Shown here in pieces: positions 50,388 through 59,180 of a DNA stretch of 64,000 nt. Location of the stretch: assembly GCA_041656295.1 (NCBI GenBank), contig JBBADV010000011.1, positions 1-64,000 on the forward strand. Direction: 5' to 3'. Position 1 is the stretch's first letter, and every line of letters begins with the position of its first letter. This stretch comes from Kiritimatiellales bacterium (GTDB taxonomy: Bacteria; Verrucomicrobiota; Kiritimatiellia; Kiritimatiellales; Tichowtungiaceae). A program made the translations under genes and the position numbers. The notes below the pieces were generated by a model that was given only the letters and a program-made list of their open reading frames with translations, had not been told where the DNA came from and did no database searches.

Positions 50388-53300
50388 CTACCACGGATGG
50401 AATCCGTACGGATCGTCGTCCATGCGATACGGGCGGATATATAGCAGTTCCTGCAACTCCACCGGCGGTTCAACGAGCGAACTGCTGCGTTGAGCTGATA
50501 GCGGTGCAGAGTCCGGTGAGCTTAACGACGGCTGCCAGACGGCATCGCCGGGATCGCTTACAGAACACCAGAAACCGAACGTTTTTACATCCGAAGAAAC
50601 AAACACCTCCAGCAGGTTCCAGCCTTTTTTCAACGGCGCTTTAAAGCGGGTTTCGCCGGGGCCGGAAGCGCCGGCAGGACGCCTGATTTTACTGTTATCC
50701 AGCACTGCTTTTTCATTTACACGGAAAACCATTCCGCGATCGGCACCGGTGGCAAACACCGCATCGCGCGCGGCACCGGAATAGAGCCAGGCCCGGGCAT
50801 AACCGACGCGACCGGTTTTTGCGCCGGAAATCCATTCCAGATAAATCCGTCCATTCGGACGGGCATTCAGGAGCGTCCAGCCGTTGATGCCGGAAAAATC
50901 CTGTCCGTGCAAATCCGCTTCACCTTCGCCAATGGTTACTCCGCTGCGCTGCACACCGGTGGAGCCGGATGAAATTTTATTCACTGCCTCCGGCGGTTTA
51001 ATTCCGGCAAGTCCGGGAAACAGTCCGTCTTTTTCACCGATGGAGTCGGTCTGATGTTCAACGCACGCCTGCCAGTCGGTAATATTCACCAGCGGAGCCG
51101 GCGCGAACCGTTCCATAGAAAACATTCCGGCGATGAGCTGTTCGCTGCTGGCGGCACCGAGATTGGTTAAGAGCTGCCGGTAAAATTTGGTGATGTTCCA
51201 CAGCGCTTTTTCGGTGTGCCAGATTTCTGGATCAAGTGCACGCCAGTCGAGCTGGCTGAAAATTATTTTTCCGGCGGTGGTTTTCTTTTCAAGCATCACC
51301 CCGTCTAACAACCGCCGTGAATTTTCCGGCAGTTCATTGCCGGCGAAGCGGTGCTGTTCAAGAAATACACGCCACGTGCAGTGCGCCGGCCCGATGCCGC
51401 GCAACAGTTCATCGCCGGCAAAACCGGCGCGTGCAAAACTGCCGGTTTCCATTGTAAACGCACCGGCAAAATCCGCCGGTGTTTGCGGCAGTACAAAAAC
51501 GGTGCCGCCGGCATTGGCAAAATTTTCCGCCGCGCCGGAATTTGTTTTCCACGCACCGGTGCCGACAACCAGAATATCCGTGGACGGATTCAACTCGCCG
51601 GAAATTTTAACGGCGTTGAGTCCGAGTGTTTGAATGAAATTCCAGCCGGTGTCATCGCCGGTAAAAACAATGCGCCGGTTTTGCGGCGATGCAAACGGCT
51701 GATCGACAGCCTTAATTAAATTTGCGGCGAGCGCGGTGGCGGCGGCGTCATCATTAATGCGATCGGTGAAATCGAACTGCGAAAAAAGTATTCCGCCGGC
51801 ACCGTGCCGCCATTCTAAAAGCGGACTGTATGCGAGATCAAACTCGGCATCGGCCAGCGGTGTGAAACTTCCGGTGTGCGGTGTTTCGATGATGACGGAT
51901 GCAACGGCACCGGAATTGCCCCAGTGCGGCGGACGCGGATAGGAACGCGGGCGCATGCCTTCGTGCATCGACGGCAGCAGATCCGGCGTGCCGCGCCAGT
52001 TGATGAGATCGGCGGCGGAAATTTCATTAAACACCGGATGTGCGGAATCGCAAATAAATGTATAGCGCGTAACGATGTCTTCGGTGCGGAAACGGAAACC
52101 GTCAAGCGCATCGCGGTTCTGTTCGAGAATCAGCACACGCAGACCGGCGGCGATATCGGCGGCGGTGAACGGCAGCTGTGCGCCGGAAACGGCTTCGCGC
52201 CCGAGTACGAGCACCTGTGCACCGGCTTTTTTCCAGTCCGCCGGTTTTGCAAGTACCGCGGCGTTTTCGAGTCCGAGCTGCTGCAGCCAGCCGGCGGATT
52301 TTCCGGCGGGATCGTAGATTGCCCAGCTGGATTGCGGTTGTATTTTTTCCGGCAGCGGCCGGAATGACAGTTCGAGCCGGTCGTTCCACTCTTCACCGGT
52401 TTTTGCATCGCGCGCAACTAAAATCAGTTCTGCGTCCATGCGCGTTTCAACGTCCGGCGCACGAATACGCAACGGAATTTTTTTTATTTCACCGGGCGAA
52501 AGTTCCAGTTGAAATGCATCGGAACCGCCGGCGGCGCCGCCGGAATTCAGCGTCCACGAAACATCCAGCGTGCGCGGCGAAAAACCGTCCCAGACCGCGA
52601 TCATTGTTTTTTCAAATGTTTCGCCGGAAAAGAACGCGTGGCTGCATTCGGTGAACTGTCCGGGTTCGCCGCCGAGATAAATGAGCAGCGGGCGCATGGT
52701 GCTGCGATAAATGGAGTACATTGGGTTTGTCCATTCCGGTATTGCATTCAATGCGGACTGCGCTTCCGGTTCGGTGATGTCGAGCCATGAACGGTTTCCC
52801 GGCAGTGTGCCGAAACCGATTTTATGCATCCACGGAACCCAGCCACCGGGCACACCGTAGGTGCGCCATGCGCGGTCGGTGCGGATGTTGAACAGTTTTT
52901 CCCACTCCCAGTGTGCGGTCATGTTGCCGAACTGTTCATATTCGGCATCCGAGTAGTTCAACCGGCCTTTGCGGTCGCGCTCGCGTTCCAGCACAGTCTG
53001 TGACAGCCGGACATAATCATCGGTTTCCATTGCGTACGCTTTATCGCCGAAATAGATGGCGTAATATTCTGTATTCAGCGGCGTATTGCGCCAGCGGTTG
53101 AGGTTGAGAAACGCCGGCTGTCCGTGTTCAATTGCGCCCCACGGCATGTTGCCGTTTTCCGCCCAGCCGGACGGAAAATCTTCGCGTTCCTGCAACGGCA
53201 TGAAGTTGAGATAGTTATTCGGATAATCTATATCGCCGCCACGGCCGGAATGGTGAAATACTAACCGCGTCGGGTCTTCGGTGCGCACCAGATTTTCAAC

Positions 53301-55448
53301 GTACGGTGCCCACGCCGGAATTTCGGAATCATCAAGTTTGCGTCCGATTTTCTCCGGATTTTCGCGCGTGATGCTCGCGGTGTTCATACTCGGTGTCCAC
53401 AGAAGGATGGACGGGTGGTTTCGTAGGCGGCGCAGCCACAGCGCCAGATCGCGCTGATATTTTTTTGTTCCTTCCGGCGTCATCACTGCGTCGCGGATGT
53501 GACTCACACCCGGCACCTGAATCAGCAGCGCAAAGCCGCATTCATCTGCTTTGTCAAACACCGCCGGATCAACCCAGTGTTTACTGATTTGCGGATTATT
53601 TTCTTTATCAATCAGCGTCGGACGCAATCCCCAGGCAGCATACCAGCCGGTGCGGTTCGGCTGCCATTCAATCGCGTTATAACCAATGCTTTTCCAGAAA
53701 AGCAGGCGTGGCCATTGCGGTGAAAATTCCGGTGCGAGGCGCAGGCGCAGCGGATAGCCGTTCAGAATCAGCTGTTTTCCTTCTGTCCAGATTTCACGAA
53801 AACCGAATTTTTCCGGCAGCGTATGCACCGTTTCACCGACGTTGTTCAGCAATGAAATTTTGAGCTGATACAAATAGCCGTCGTCCACCATCCACAACCG
53901 CGGCGCTTCCCACGGGATGGAAACAGTCTGAAGTCCGGTGCCGGAAAATTCCGCCGGCACAATGACCGGCGCCGGAACGGAACCGCCCTCGCCGCCAGGA
54001 TTTTCAATTTCAATTTTAAACTGCGCGTTTTTCAAATCGTTGCGCGCTTCAATATCAATTGCCATCCGCTTTTCGCGCACCGATGTTTTTACAAACGCGG
54101 CGGTGACTTCGCCGGCGGATGGACGCGAAACGAGCCGTACAAAACCGGACAGCCCACCGGGAATCAGTTTACGCTGCGCCTCTTCGCCGCCGGCACTTTT
54201 GGCGCGTTCACTCAATACGGCATCGCGCAGAATATCATCTTTACGCATTTTCGGAATATCCTGCCACCAGCGCGTAACCCACAGCCGCAGCGTCGCTTCT
54301 TTGCCGGGCGTTACGAGTGATGTGATGTTTACGCGTGCTTCAGGCCCTTCAATAAAGACAGGCTCTTTTTTGTCGATAAAAAGAACGGCATCGCATTCGA
54401 TGCCGTCAAACTCCAGCAGGATGCGCTGTCCGTCCCACTCGGGCGGAATATAAATCCGGCGTTCAAACCAGCTGCTGTCAGTATTCGACAGCAGGTCTTT
54501 ATCTTTGCGGTAGAGCGACGAGGCCGGCAGCGATGTATATGCCTTCGTCCATGAAAAAGGAATGTTCACCGCTTCCCAGCCGGATTTTTCCGGCGGCGTT
54601 TTAATGGCTGTTCCCGGCTGAAACAGCCATTCATTAATACGGGAATCGGCGGAAGCTGCCGGAGAAAAAACCGGCAGTTCACGAAGAATATCTTCACCGG
54701 CGGGTTTCGATGTGATCATTAATAACGGCCCGGCGGCCAGTTCGGGATCTTTTTCCACCGCTACATCCGTTACAGTTGTTCCGACATAAAAGCTGTCGAG
54801 TTTCAGCATCGACAACGCCCAGCCGTCAATCGCAATCCGGTCAATAATTTTTGAATTACGATAAGCGCGGTAGTTCACAATATCCGGCGTTCCCGGATTC
54901 TCCAGGTCGGCGGGATTATACCACAGCTCCAGTTTCAACTCGCCGCGATCATCCGAAATCCGGCCGTAAATGTGCAGAAAATGTGAACCGTCCAGTTTGC
55001 TGAAGTCCTGTGCATCAACAATCTTCTCATTTATATTTGACCGGAATTGTGTGATGTTTCCGGTCTGATTCCGGATTTGTGCCACGGCATAGGTATGAAG
55101 ATTTCCTTGATAAGACGATGACGTCATTCCGGCGCGAAAACCGCCGTCGGAAAAACAGACAGAAAAGCGGAACCACAGTTCCGGCACAGTCTTGCCCGCT
55201 TTTGTTCCGGATGAGACTGCATAACTTTGCGACAGAGAATAGAGAAAACTCATCTTCTTGCCGGTGGCGCGGAGCATGCCGCCGGAAACAACGCCGCGGC
55301 CGGTTTCTCCGCCGTCGTCAACCCAGCCGGAAATCTGCTCCAGTTTCGTTCCGTCCGGGTAATTAAAATTCTCTTTTACAATAATTTCACTGAAACTTGC
55401 GCTGACACAGCAGCACAAAGCAATCAACACTGGAATTTTTTTTGCCAT
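50388..55448 (-). CDS. Giant secreted GH2-like multidomain protein
   Basis: 1686 residues with signal peptide MAKKIPVLIALCCCVSASFS. Order: LamG-like domain (about 20-240), GH2 sugar-binding domain (SSWFERRIYIPPEWDGQRIL), immunoglobulin-like domain, TIM barrel (about 560-850), then about 800 residues of further domains with glutamine-amidotransferase-like and beta modules. The barrel has NHPSILLW (677-684) but the next residues are TPSMNT, so the acid/base Glu expected at 689 is Asn. Either the enzyme is inactive and binds sugar, or another residue serves. The operator at 55537 lies 89 bp upstream. Confidence 0.75.
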   Translation of the reverse strand: MAKKIPVLIALCCCVSASFSEIIVKENFNYPDGTKLEQISGWVDDGGETGRGVVSGGMLRATGKKMSFLYSLSQSYAVSSGTKAGKTVPELWFRFSVCFSDGGFRAGMTSSSYQGNLHTYAVAQIRNQTGNITQFRSNINEKIVDAQDFSKLDGSHFLHIYGRISDDRGELKLELWYNPADLENPGTPDIVNYRAYRNSKIIDRIAIDGWALSMLKLDSFYVGTTVTDVAVEKDPELAAGPLLMITSKPAGEDILRELPVFSPAASADSRINEWLFQPGTAIKTPPEKSGWEAVNIPFSWTKAYTSLPASSLYRKDKDLLSNTDSSWFERRIYIPPEWDGQRILLEFDGIECDAVLFIDKKEPVFIEGPEARVNITSLVTPGKEATLRLWVTRWWQDIPKMRKDDILRDAVLSERAKSAGGEEAQRKLIPGGLSGFVRLVSRPSAGEVTAAFVKTSVREKRMAIDIEARNDLKNAQFKIEIENPGGEGGSVPAPVIVPAEFSGTGLQTVSIPWEAPRLWMVDDGYLYQLKISLLNNVGETVHTLPEKFGFREIWTEGKQLILNGYPLRLRLAPEFSPQWPRLLFWKSIGYNAIEWQPNRTGWYAAWGLRPTLIDKENNPQISKHWVDPAVFDKADECGFALLIQVPGVSHIRDAVMTPEGTKKYQRDLALWLRRLRNHPSILLWTPSMNTASITRENPEKIGRKLDDSEIPAWAPYVENLVRTEDPTRLVFHHSGRGGDIDYPNNYLNFMPLQEREDFPSGWAENGNMPWGAIEHGQPAFLNLNRWRNTPLNTEYYAIYFGDKAYAMETDDYVRLSQTVLERERDRKGRLNYSDAEYEQFGNMTAHWEWEKLFNIRTDRAWRTYGVPGGWVPWMHKIGFGTLPGNRSWLDITEPEAQSALNAIPEWTNPMYSIYRSTMRPLLIYLGGEPGQFTECSHAFFSGETFEKTMIAVWDGFSPRTLDVSWTLNSGGAAGGSDAFQLELSPGEIKKIPLRIRAPDVETRMDAELILVARDAKTGEEWNDRLELSFRPLPEKIQPQSSWAIYDPAGKSAGWLQQLGLENAAVLAKPADWKKAGAQVLVLGREAVSGAQLPFTAADIAAGLRVLILEQNRDALDGFRFRTEDIVTRYTFICDSAHPVFNEISAADLINWRGTPDLLPSMHEGMRPRSYPRPPHWGNSGAVASVIIETPHTGSFTPLADAEFDLAYSPLLEWRHGAGGILFSQFDFTDRINDDAAATALAANLIKAVDQPFASPQNRRIVFTGDDTGWNFIQTLGLNAVKISGELNPSTDILVVGTGAWKTNSGAAENFANAGGTVFVLPQTPADFAGAFTMETGSFARAGFAGDELLRGIGPAHCTWRVFLEQHRFAGNELPENSRRLLDGVMLEKKTTAGKIIFSQLDWRALDPEIWHTEKALWNITKFYRQLLTNLGAASSEQLIAGMFSMERFAPAPLVNITDWQACVEHQTDSIGEKDGLFPGLAGIKPPEAVNKISSGSTGVQRSGVTIGEGEADLHGQDFSGINGWTLLNARPNGRIYLEWISGAKTGRVGYARAWLYSGAARDAVFATGADRGMVFRVNEKAVLDNSKIRRPAGASGPGETRFKAPLKKGWNLLEVFVSSDVKTFGFWCSVSDPGDAVWQPSLSSPDSAPLSAQRSSSLVEPPVELQELLYIRPYRMDDDPYGFHPW

Positions 55449-55536
55449 AAGAAATACTCCTCTTTCTTTGCATCAATCAGTATTGCATCAAAACGAATTG
55501 ACTATATGACTGCCAGCGATAATGACCAGAGGCATT

Positions 55537-55556
55537 TTGCTGAAACGGTTCAGCAA
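55537..55556. promoter_or_regulatory. Second operator type, TTGCTGAAACGGTTCAGCAA
   Basis: Perfect 8-bp arms around ACGG, of the LacI type TGAARCGKTTCA. It lies 89 bp from the start of the GH2-like gene (minus) and 89 bp from the start of the PEP-CTERM gene (plus), so one site can serve both divergent units. The related site at 58781 precedes the third LacI gene. Confidence 0.75.
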
Positions 55557-55644
55557 GAAAATACTCCTCACCAGAAAATATCGGTCTACTATTGCGGCAG
55601 TTATGTGGGTTGTTTTCCAAGACTAAAACGAAGGAGGAAGAATA

Positions 55645-56949
55645 ATGAGTAATAAAAAAAACATAAAGTCATGGATAGTAGCAGTACCAGTTATTTTCAT
55701 CGCGGTGACCGTGTCCGCGCAGGATATTGGTGATTATCGATGGAATAAAAGCGATGGCAATGCCGGAAATCACAATAATATAACTTTCTGGCGGGTTTAC
55801 GACGGAACTGATTGGCAGACGACATCCGTTGAACCGGGAAACAGCGCAACGATCGTTACTCCTGTTAGCGGGGCAGGAAATTTGCGTGTAAATGCCACAG
55901 ACTGGACAGTAGGCAGCATTAATTTGAACCTGGCAGAAAACTGGACGTTTTCAGGATATATGACAGGTGCATCCTTATCCGTTACAGGGGATGTCGCAAA
56001 AGCCGGGAACAGTACCTGGTCTTTTATTAATGGCGGCGGCAGCAACACAATAAGTTTTTCTGTCGGCGGAGATTTAAATGTCAGCGGTGGTTCCATGATT
56101 CTCGGCGGCGGAACATCAAGAATTCAAGCGTTTAATGCCACCGGGTCCACAACAATAAACGGATCACTATATATTGCGGCCAATGCTGCAGCATTGAAAA
56201 CAGTAAATTTAAACAGCGGCGGAGTGCTGACAGTTATGGAGGCAAACAGTGGCTCCGGAGGTGTGACGCTAAGCGGACTGAACTCGGTATCCGGAAATGG
56301 AATTGTTGCCGCCCGGGCGATTGCGAATGCAAATAGTGTTAATAATGCTCCGAATGGAACGCTGACGATTAACGGCACTTCCGGAACATTTTCGTATGGC
56401 GGAGCCATACAAGATAAAACCGGTTTAGCAGATGACCGAAGCACGCTGAGCATCGTAAAATCCGGCGATTCTACTCAGATTTTTAACGGCACCGGCAGCT
56501 ATTCGGGTACCACCGCAATTAACGGAGGTGCTCTGATTATTAACGGCGATTTCAGTGCCGTAACAAATACATTCACAGTTGCCGCAGCAGCCATACTCGG
56601 CGACACAGGAGAAATCGGTGCGGAAGTTGATTTTGCCGCCGGAGCAATGCTGATGTTCGACTCCATGCTCACTGTCGCCAAAGCAACATTCGCCGATTTT
56701 GATATTCATGATATTGGTGGCCTCGACAGCAGCACCGCGTTAAATACATACGCGCTGATTTCCGGTGACATTGCCGGAACGATTGCAGACGGAGTTGCAA
56801 ATGCAATTGGTCTCGGCGGCGGGAAAAGCGCTTATCTTGAATTAACCGGTACCGGATTGAATCTGGTTGTTGTTCCTGAGCCTTCAATCATGGGTATCTT
56901 TCTAGTCAGTGGAACCGTACTTTTTGCGATTAGAAAAAGAAAAATTTAA
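55645..56949 (+). CDS. PEP-CTERM protein with autotransporter-like beta repeats
   Basis: 434 residues, signal peptide within MSNKKNIKSWIVAVPVIFIA. The body is rich in Gly, Asn, Ser and Thr with repeated short strands (GGDLNVSGGSMILGGGTSRI; FNGTGSYSGTTAINGGALII), the pattern of autotransporter-associated beta-strand repeats: a long beta-solenoid on the cell surface. The end VPEPSIMGIFLVSGTVLFAI-RKRKI is a canonical PEP-CTERM signal. AAGGAGGAAGAATA precedes ATG. It is divergent from the GH2-like gene and shares its operator, so it may help bind substrate at the surface. A terminator follows. Confidence 0.85.
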   Translation: MSNKKNIKSWIVAVPVIFIAVTVSAQDIGDYRWNKSDGNAGNHNNITFWRVYDGTDWQTTSVEPGNSATIVTPVSGAGNLRVNATDWTVGSINLNLAENWTFSGYMTGASLSVTGDVAKAGNSTWSFINGGGSNTISFSVGGDLNVSGGSMILGGGTSRIQAFNATGSTTINGSLYIAANAAALKTVNLNSGGVLTVMEANSGSGGVTLSGLNSVSGNGIVAARAIANANSVNNAPNGTLTINGTSGTFSYGGAIQDKTGLADDRSTLSIVKSGDSTQIFNGTGSYSGTTAINGGALIINGDFSAVTNTFTVAAAAILGDTGEIGAEVDFAAGAMLMFDSMLTVAKATFADFDIHDIGGLDSSTALNTYALISGDIAGTIADGVANAIGLGGGKSAYLELTGTGLNLVVVPEPSIMGIFLVSGTVLFAIRKRKI

Positions 56950-56975
56950 TATTCATAGCGTTTCGATCCTGAAAG

Positions 56976-57008
56976 CGTGCTGCTCAAAAACAGCACGTTT
57001 TTATTTTT
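56976..57008 (+). terminator. Rho-independent terminator of the PEP-CTERM gene
   Basis: Stem CGTGCTG / CAGCACG with an eight-base loop, followed by TTTTTATTTTTT. The dead insertion sequence starts directly after the T-tract. Confidence 0.9.
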
Positions 57009-57009
57009 T

Positions 57010-57676
57010 GGTCAAGACAAGTTAATGGGACGTTTTCTGAATCTTTTTAATAGTAATTGATAGAGGTCTTCATGGAGATGCTTAAATCGGAACTCACACT
57101 CTTTAAGATGGAGATAAAACGTCGATTTATGAATCCCTCTAAATTTTGAAAGCCGAACCTTGGCGATACTCCAGAAGTTTTCAATGCCGTTCATATGGTT
57201 CCGTCCAGCAGCAAATTCATTTACTCCATGATGAATTCTGTAATGCTGCCGGCAACCGAAATCCACCAGGCCATCCTAACTTTTCATCCATCGGTATATA
57301 CAATTGATTCAGGATCAACATTCTATTGTATAATAGGGAGTAATTCTTTGGTGGAGCAGTTCTTAACAACCTGTGTGTAGACTCGGTCTTTTCGTTTTAT
57401 TAGTCCAAGCGCGCTGGTTTTTCCTTTCGCGCCACGACTGTGAATTCCCCGTACACGCCGGGCGCCAAAATAGCTTTCATCTAATTCAATTTCACCGCAT
57501 TTAAACGGGCTGTCCAGTTCACAGCATTCAGCAACCCGCCGGCGCACCGCAGAAATAATCCGATTGATCGTATTACGGCTTAATCCAGTCAGAACAGCAA
57601 TCTTTGATGCCTCAATATCCACTGGGAAGTAGCGGATAATACGTCGGAAATCGTGCTCTGAAATTCGTGAATGAAA
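57010..57676 (-). pseudogene. IS1595-family transposase, dead copy
   Basis: Reads NKYVFHSRISEHDFRRIIRY at the start, then LDESYFGARRVRGIHSRGAK and HMNGIENFWSIAKVRLSKFR at the end, the same blocks as the intact transposase at 25870. It lacks a start codon, has a TAG after LLPIIQ, a TGA in place of Trp in VYTDGW, and a frameshift next to it near 57265. The left inverted repeat may be GGTCAAGACAAGTTAATGGG at 57010. The other end is lost where the lacI stop codon begins (57689). Sequence divergence from the intact copy shows a different, older element. Confidence 0.88.
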
Positions 57677-57688
57677 AACATATTTATT

Positions 57689-58732
57689 TCATTCTAAGGC
57701 ATTAAAAAGAACAGTTGTACCTTCATTCCAGCGCGGCGCAATTTGAATACACATCGGATTTCCCGGCAGACCCGATTCGTTGCGGCTCAGCATTCCGTGC
57801 AGTAAATCGAATGCGGCCTGGTGTCCGGCATGCCGTTGTTGAATCAGCCCTGAAATATGCCGTAAGTCCGGCATCACATCCAAACAGAAAATACCGATAT
57901 CCTGCGGCACCCGGATGTTTTCTTCACTTAAAATTTCAATCAATGGGTCGCCAAGCTGTGAAACAATCACGTCTGGAGTGTAACGGTTTATCCATTTTAC
58001 AAACCGGGTTTTTTCATTTTTCTTTGTAATTAATCCCGGCGTTGAAAACACCGGTATACCGGGATCATTTCCAACTGAATCCACCGCCGCTGTAAACCCT
58101 GCCGTCCACGCATCAAACCGCATTTTTGACAAACTCAGTTCCAGATATGCCGGCTTTTTATACCCGCAGCTGTATAGATGCAGAACAGCGTCATAAACAT
58201 GCTGATACGCATTAATAATCACATTATGAAAAACATGCTCATGCAGTGAACCGGAAAACACAATGACTGAAAAATTTTCCCAGTCAAATGCCCACGTATG
58301 AACCGGCTCATTGCGTCCCCAGATAAATAATCCGCGAATGCCTCGTGCCTGCAAAGTCCGGTTTAATGCCCGTTGTTCGTTTGCGGTCTTTCCAACAGAA
58401 AATGCATCCAGCTTATAACCTATATTCTGAAAAATTTCTGCTAGATCATTGTTCGAAAGAATGCTCTCACAGGGAGCATTACCGGCCATGTACTTTTCGC
58501 TCTCCAGTACAGCAATCGTCCCGAGAAAATGTTTTTTTTGGTTTTCAAGTTTTTTACTCGCCAGCGCCGTCGCCGCCGGATCGGGAACAAAGCCCTTTTC
58601 GATACAGATCTGCCGAACGCGCTCTTTAGTCGCATCAGAAATCCGTGGATGCCCGCGCAGCGCCATCGACACTGTTGCAATGCTGACGTTTGCCGCCTTG
58701 GCAATATCCACCATCTTTACTTTCTGCTGCAT
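57689..58732 (-). CDS. LacI-family transcriptional regulator
   Basis: 347 residues with helix-turn-helix MVDIAKAANVSIATVSMALR and a sugar-sensor domain (LQARGIRGLFIWGRN, PDVIVSQLGD, DIGIFCLDVMPD, WNEGTT). A palindrome TGAAGCGTTTCA lies 49 bp upstream of its start, and the closely similar site at 55537 lies between the GH2-like and PEP-CTERM genes, so it probably represses itself and that pair. The gene ends directly against the dead insertion sequence, yet its length equals that of its relatives, so it seems intact. Confidence 0.92.
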   Translation of the reverse strand: MQQKVKMVDIAKAANVSIATVSMALRGHPRISDATKERVRQICIEKGFVPDPAATALASKKLENQKKHFLGTIAVLESEKYMAGNAPCESILSNNDLAEIFQNIGYKLDAFSVGKTANEQRALNRTLQARGIRGLFIWGRNEPVHTWAFDWENFSVIVFSGSLHEHVFHNVIINAYQHVYDAVLHLYSCGYKKPAYLELSLSKMRFDAWTAGFTAAVDSVGNDPGIPVFSTPGLITKKNEKTRFVKWINRYTPDVIVSQLGDPLIEILSEENIRVPQDIGIFCLDVMPDLRHISGLIQQRHAGHQAAFDLLHGMLSRNESGLPGNPMCIQIAPRWNEGTTVLFNALE

Positions 58733-58780
58733 TATCTGATGAGTATACTATTTTTATAATTCCTGCTTCAATCGTATTGC

Positions 58781-58792
58781 TGAAGCGTTTCA
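58781..58792. promoter_or_regulatory. Operator of the third LacI gene, TGAAGCGTTTCA
   Basis: Differs from the core of the 55537 site (TGAAACGGTTCA) at two positions. It lies 49 bp before the lacI start, a place suited to autoregulation. Confidence 0.65.
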
Positions 58793-58832
58793 AAATCCCG
58801 GCAATTGCCTTCATGAATTCTCCAAAATAAAA

Positions 58833-59060
58833 AATTTTTCCGCGCGCACCGGTGCGTTCCGCATCGCCGGCGCCAGTGAGAACCCAGTCTGCTTTATGTC
58901 GGCTTGTTCGACAGGTCATCGGAAATATGAAATTTCAATCAAATTTTATGAGCCCGGGATAAAATGGAACGAACTGCTGCCGCATTACACAAAGTGGCTT
59001 GAACGCAACACATTGCGTTACCCATTTCAATGGTATAATTTTTATCGATTTTTTAATTAA
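58833..59060 (+). pseudogene. C-terminal stump of a lipid A acyltransferase-like (LPLAT) gene
   Basis: In a spacer with no start codon a plus-strand frame reads RTGAFRIAGASENPVCFMSA, then RKYEISIKFYEP, and ends YTKWLERNTLRYPFQWYNFY with RFFN and TAA at 59058. Ending in a pattern like YPxQWxNFYxF is typical of LpxL-type acyltransferases, as is the segment with VCFMSA before it. About 75 codons survive; the 5' part is missing and the lacI promoter occupies its place. Found by reading the frame, not by database search. Confidence 0.6.
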
Positions 59061-59180
59061 CAATTTTATATCTGAACCAATTTGTTCGTGGTAGGATGAA
59101 TTCGAAAATCAATAGTATTTTGTAACAATAAAACAGAGGTAAAATCGTTTTATTAATCAAACCCCGGTTCGGGAGAACAA

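Noticed and set aside
11084..57270. TGA codons at places where Gly or Trp is expected (11084 tail, IS30 remnant, dead IS1595 copy), suggesting a recoded TGA.
   Set aside because: Many intact genes use TGA as their true stop (for example DUF1501 with the TGATG overlap, and the lacI gene at 57689), and all three cases are in genes with other damage. Simple nonsense mutation explains them.
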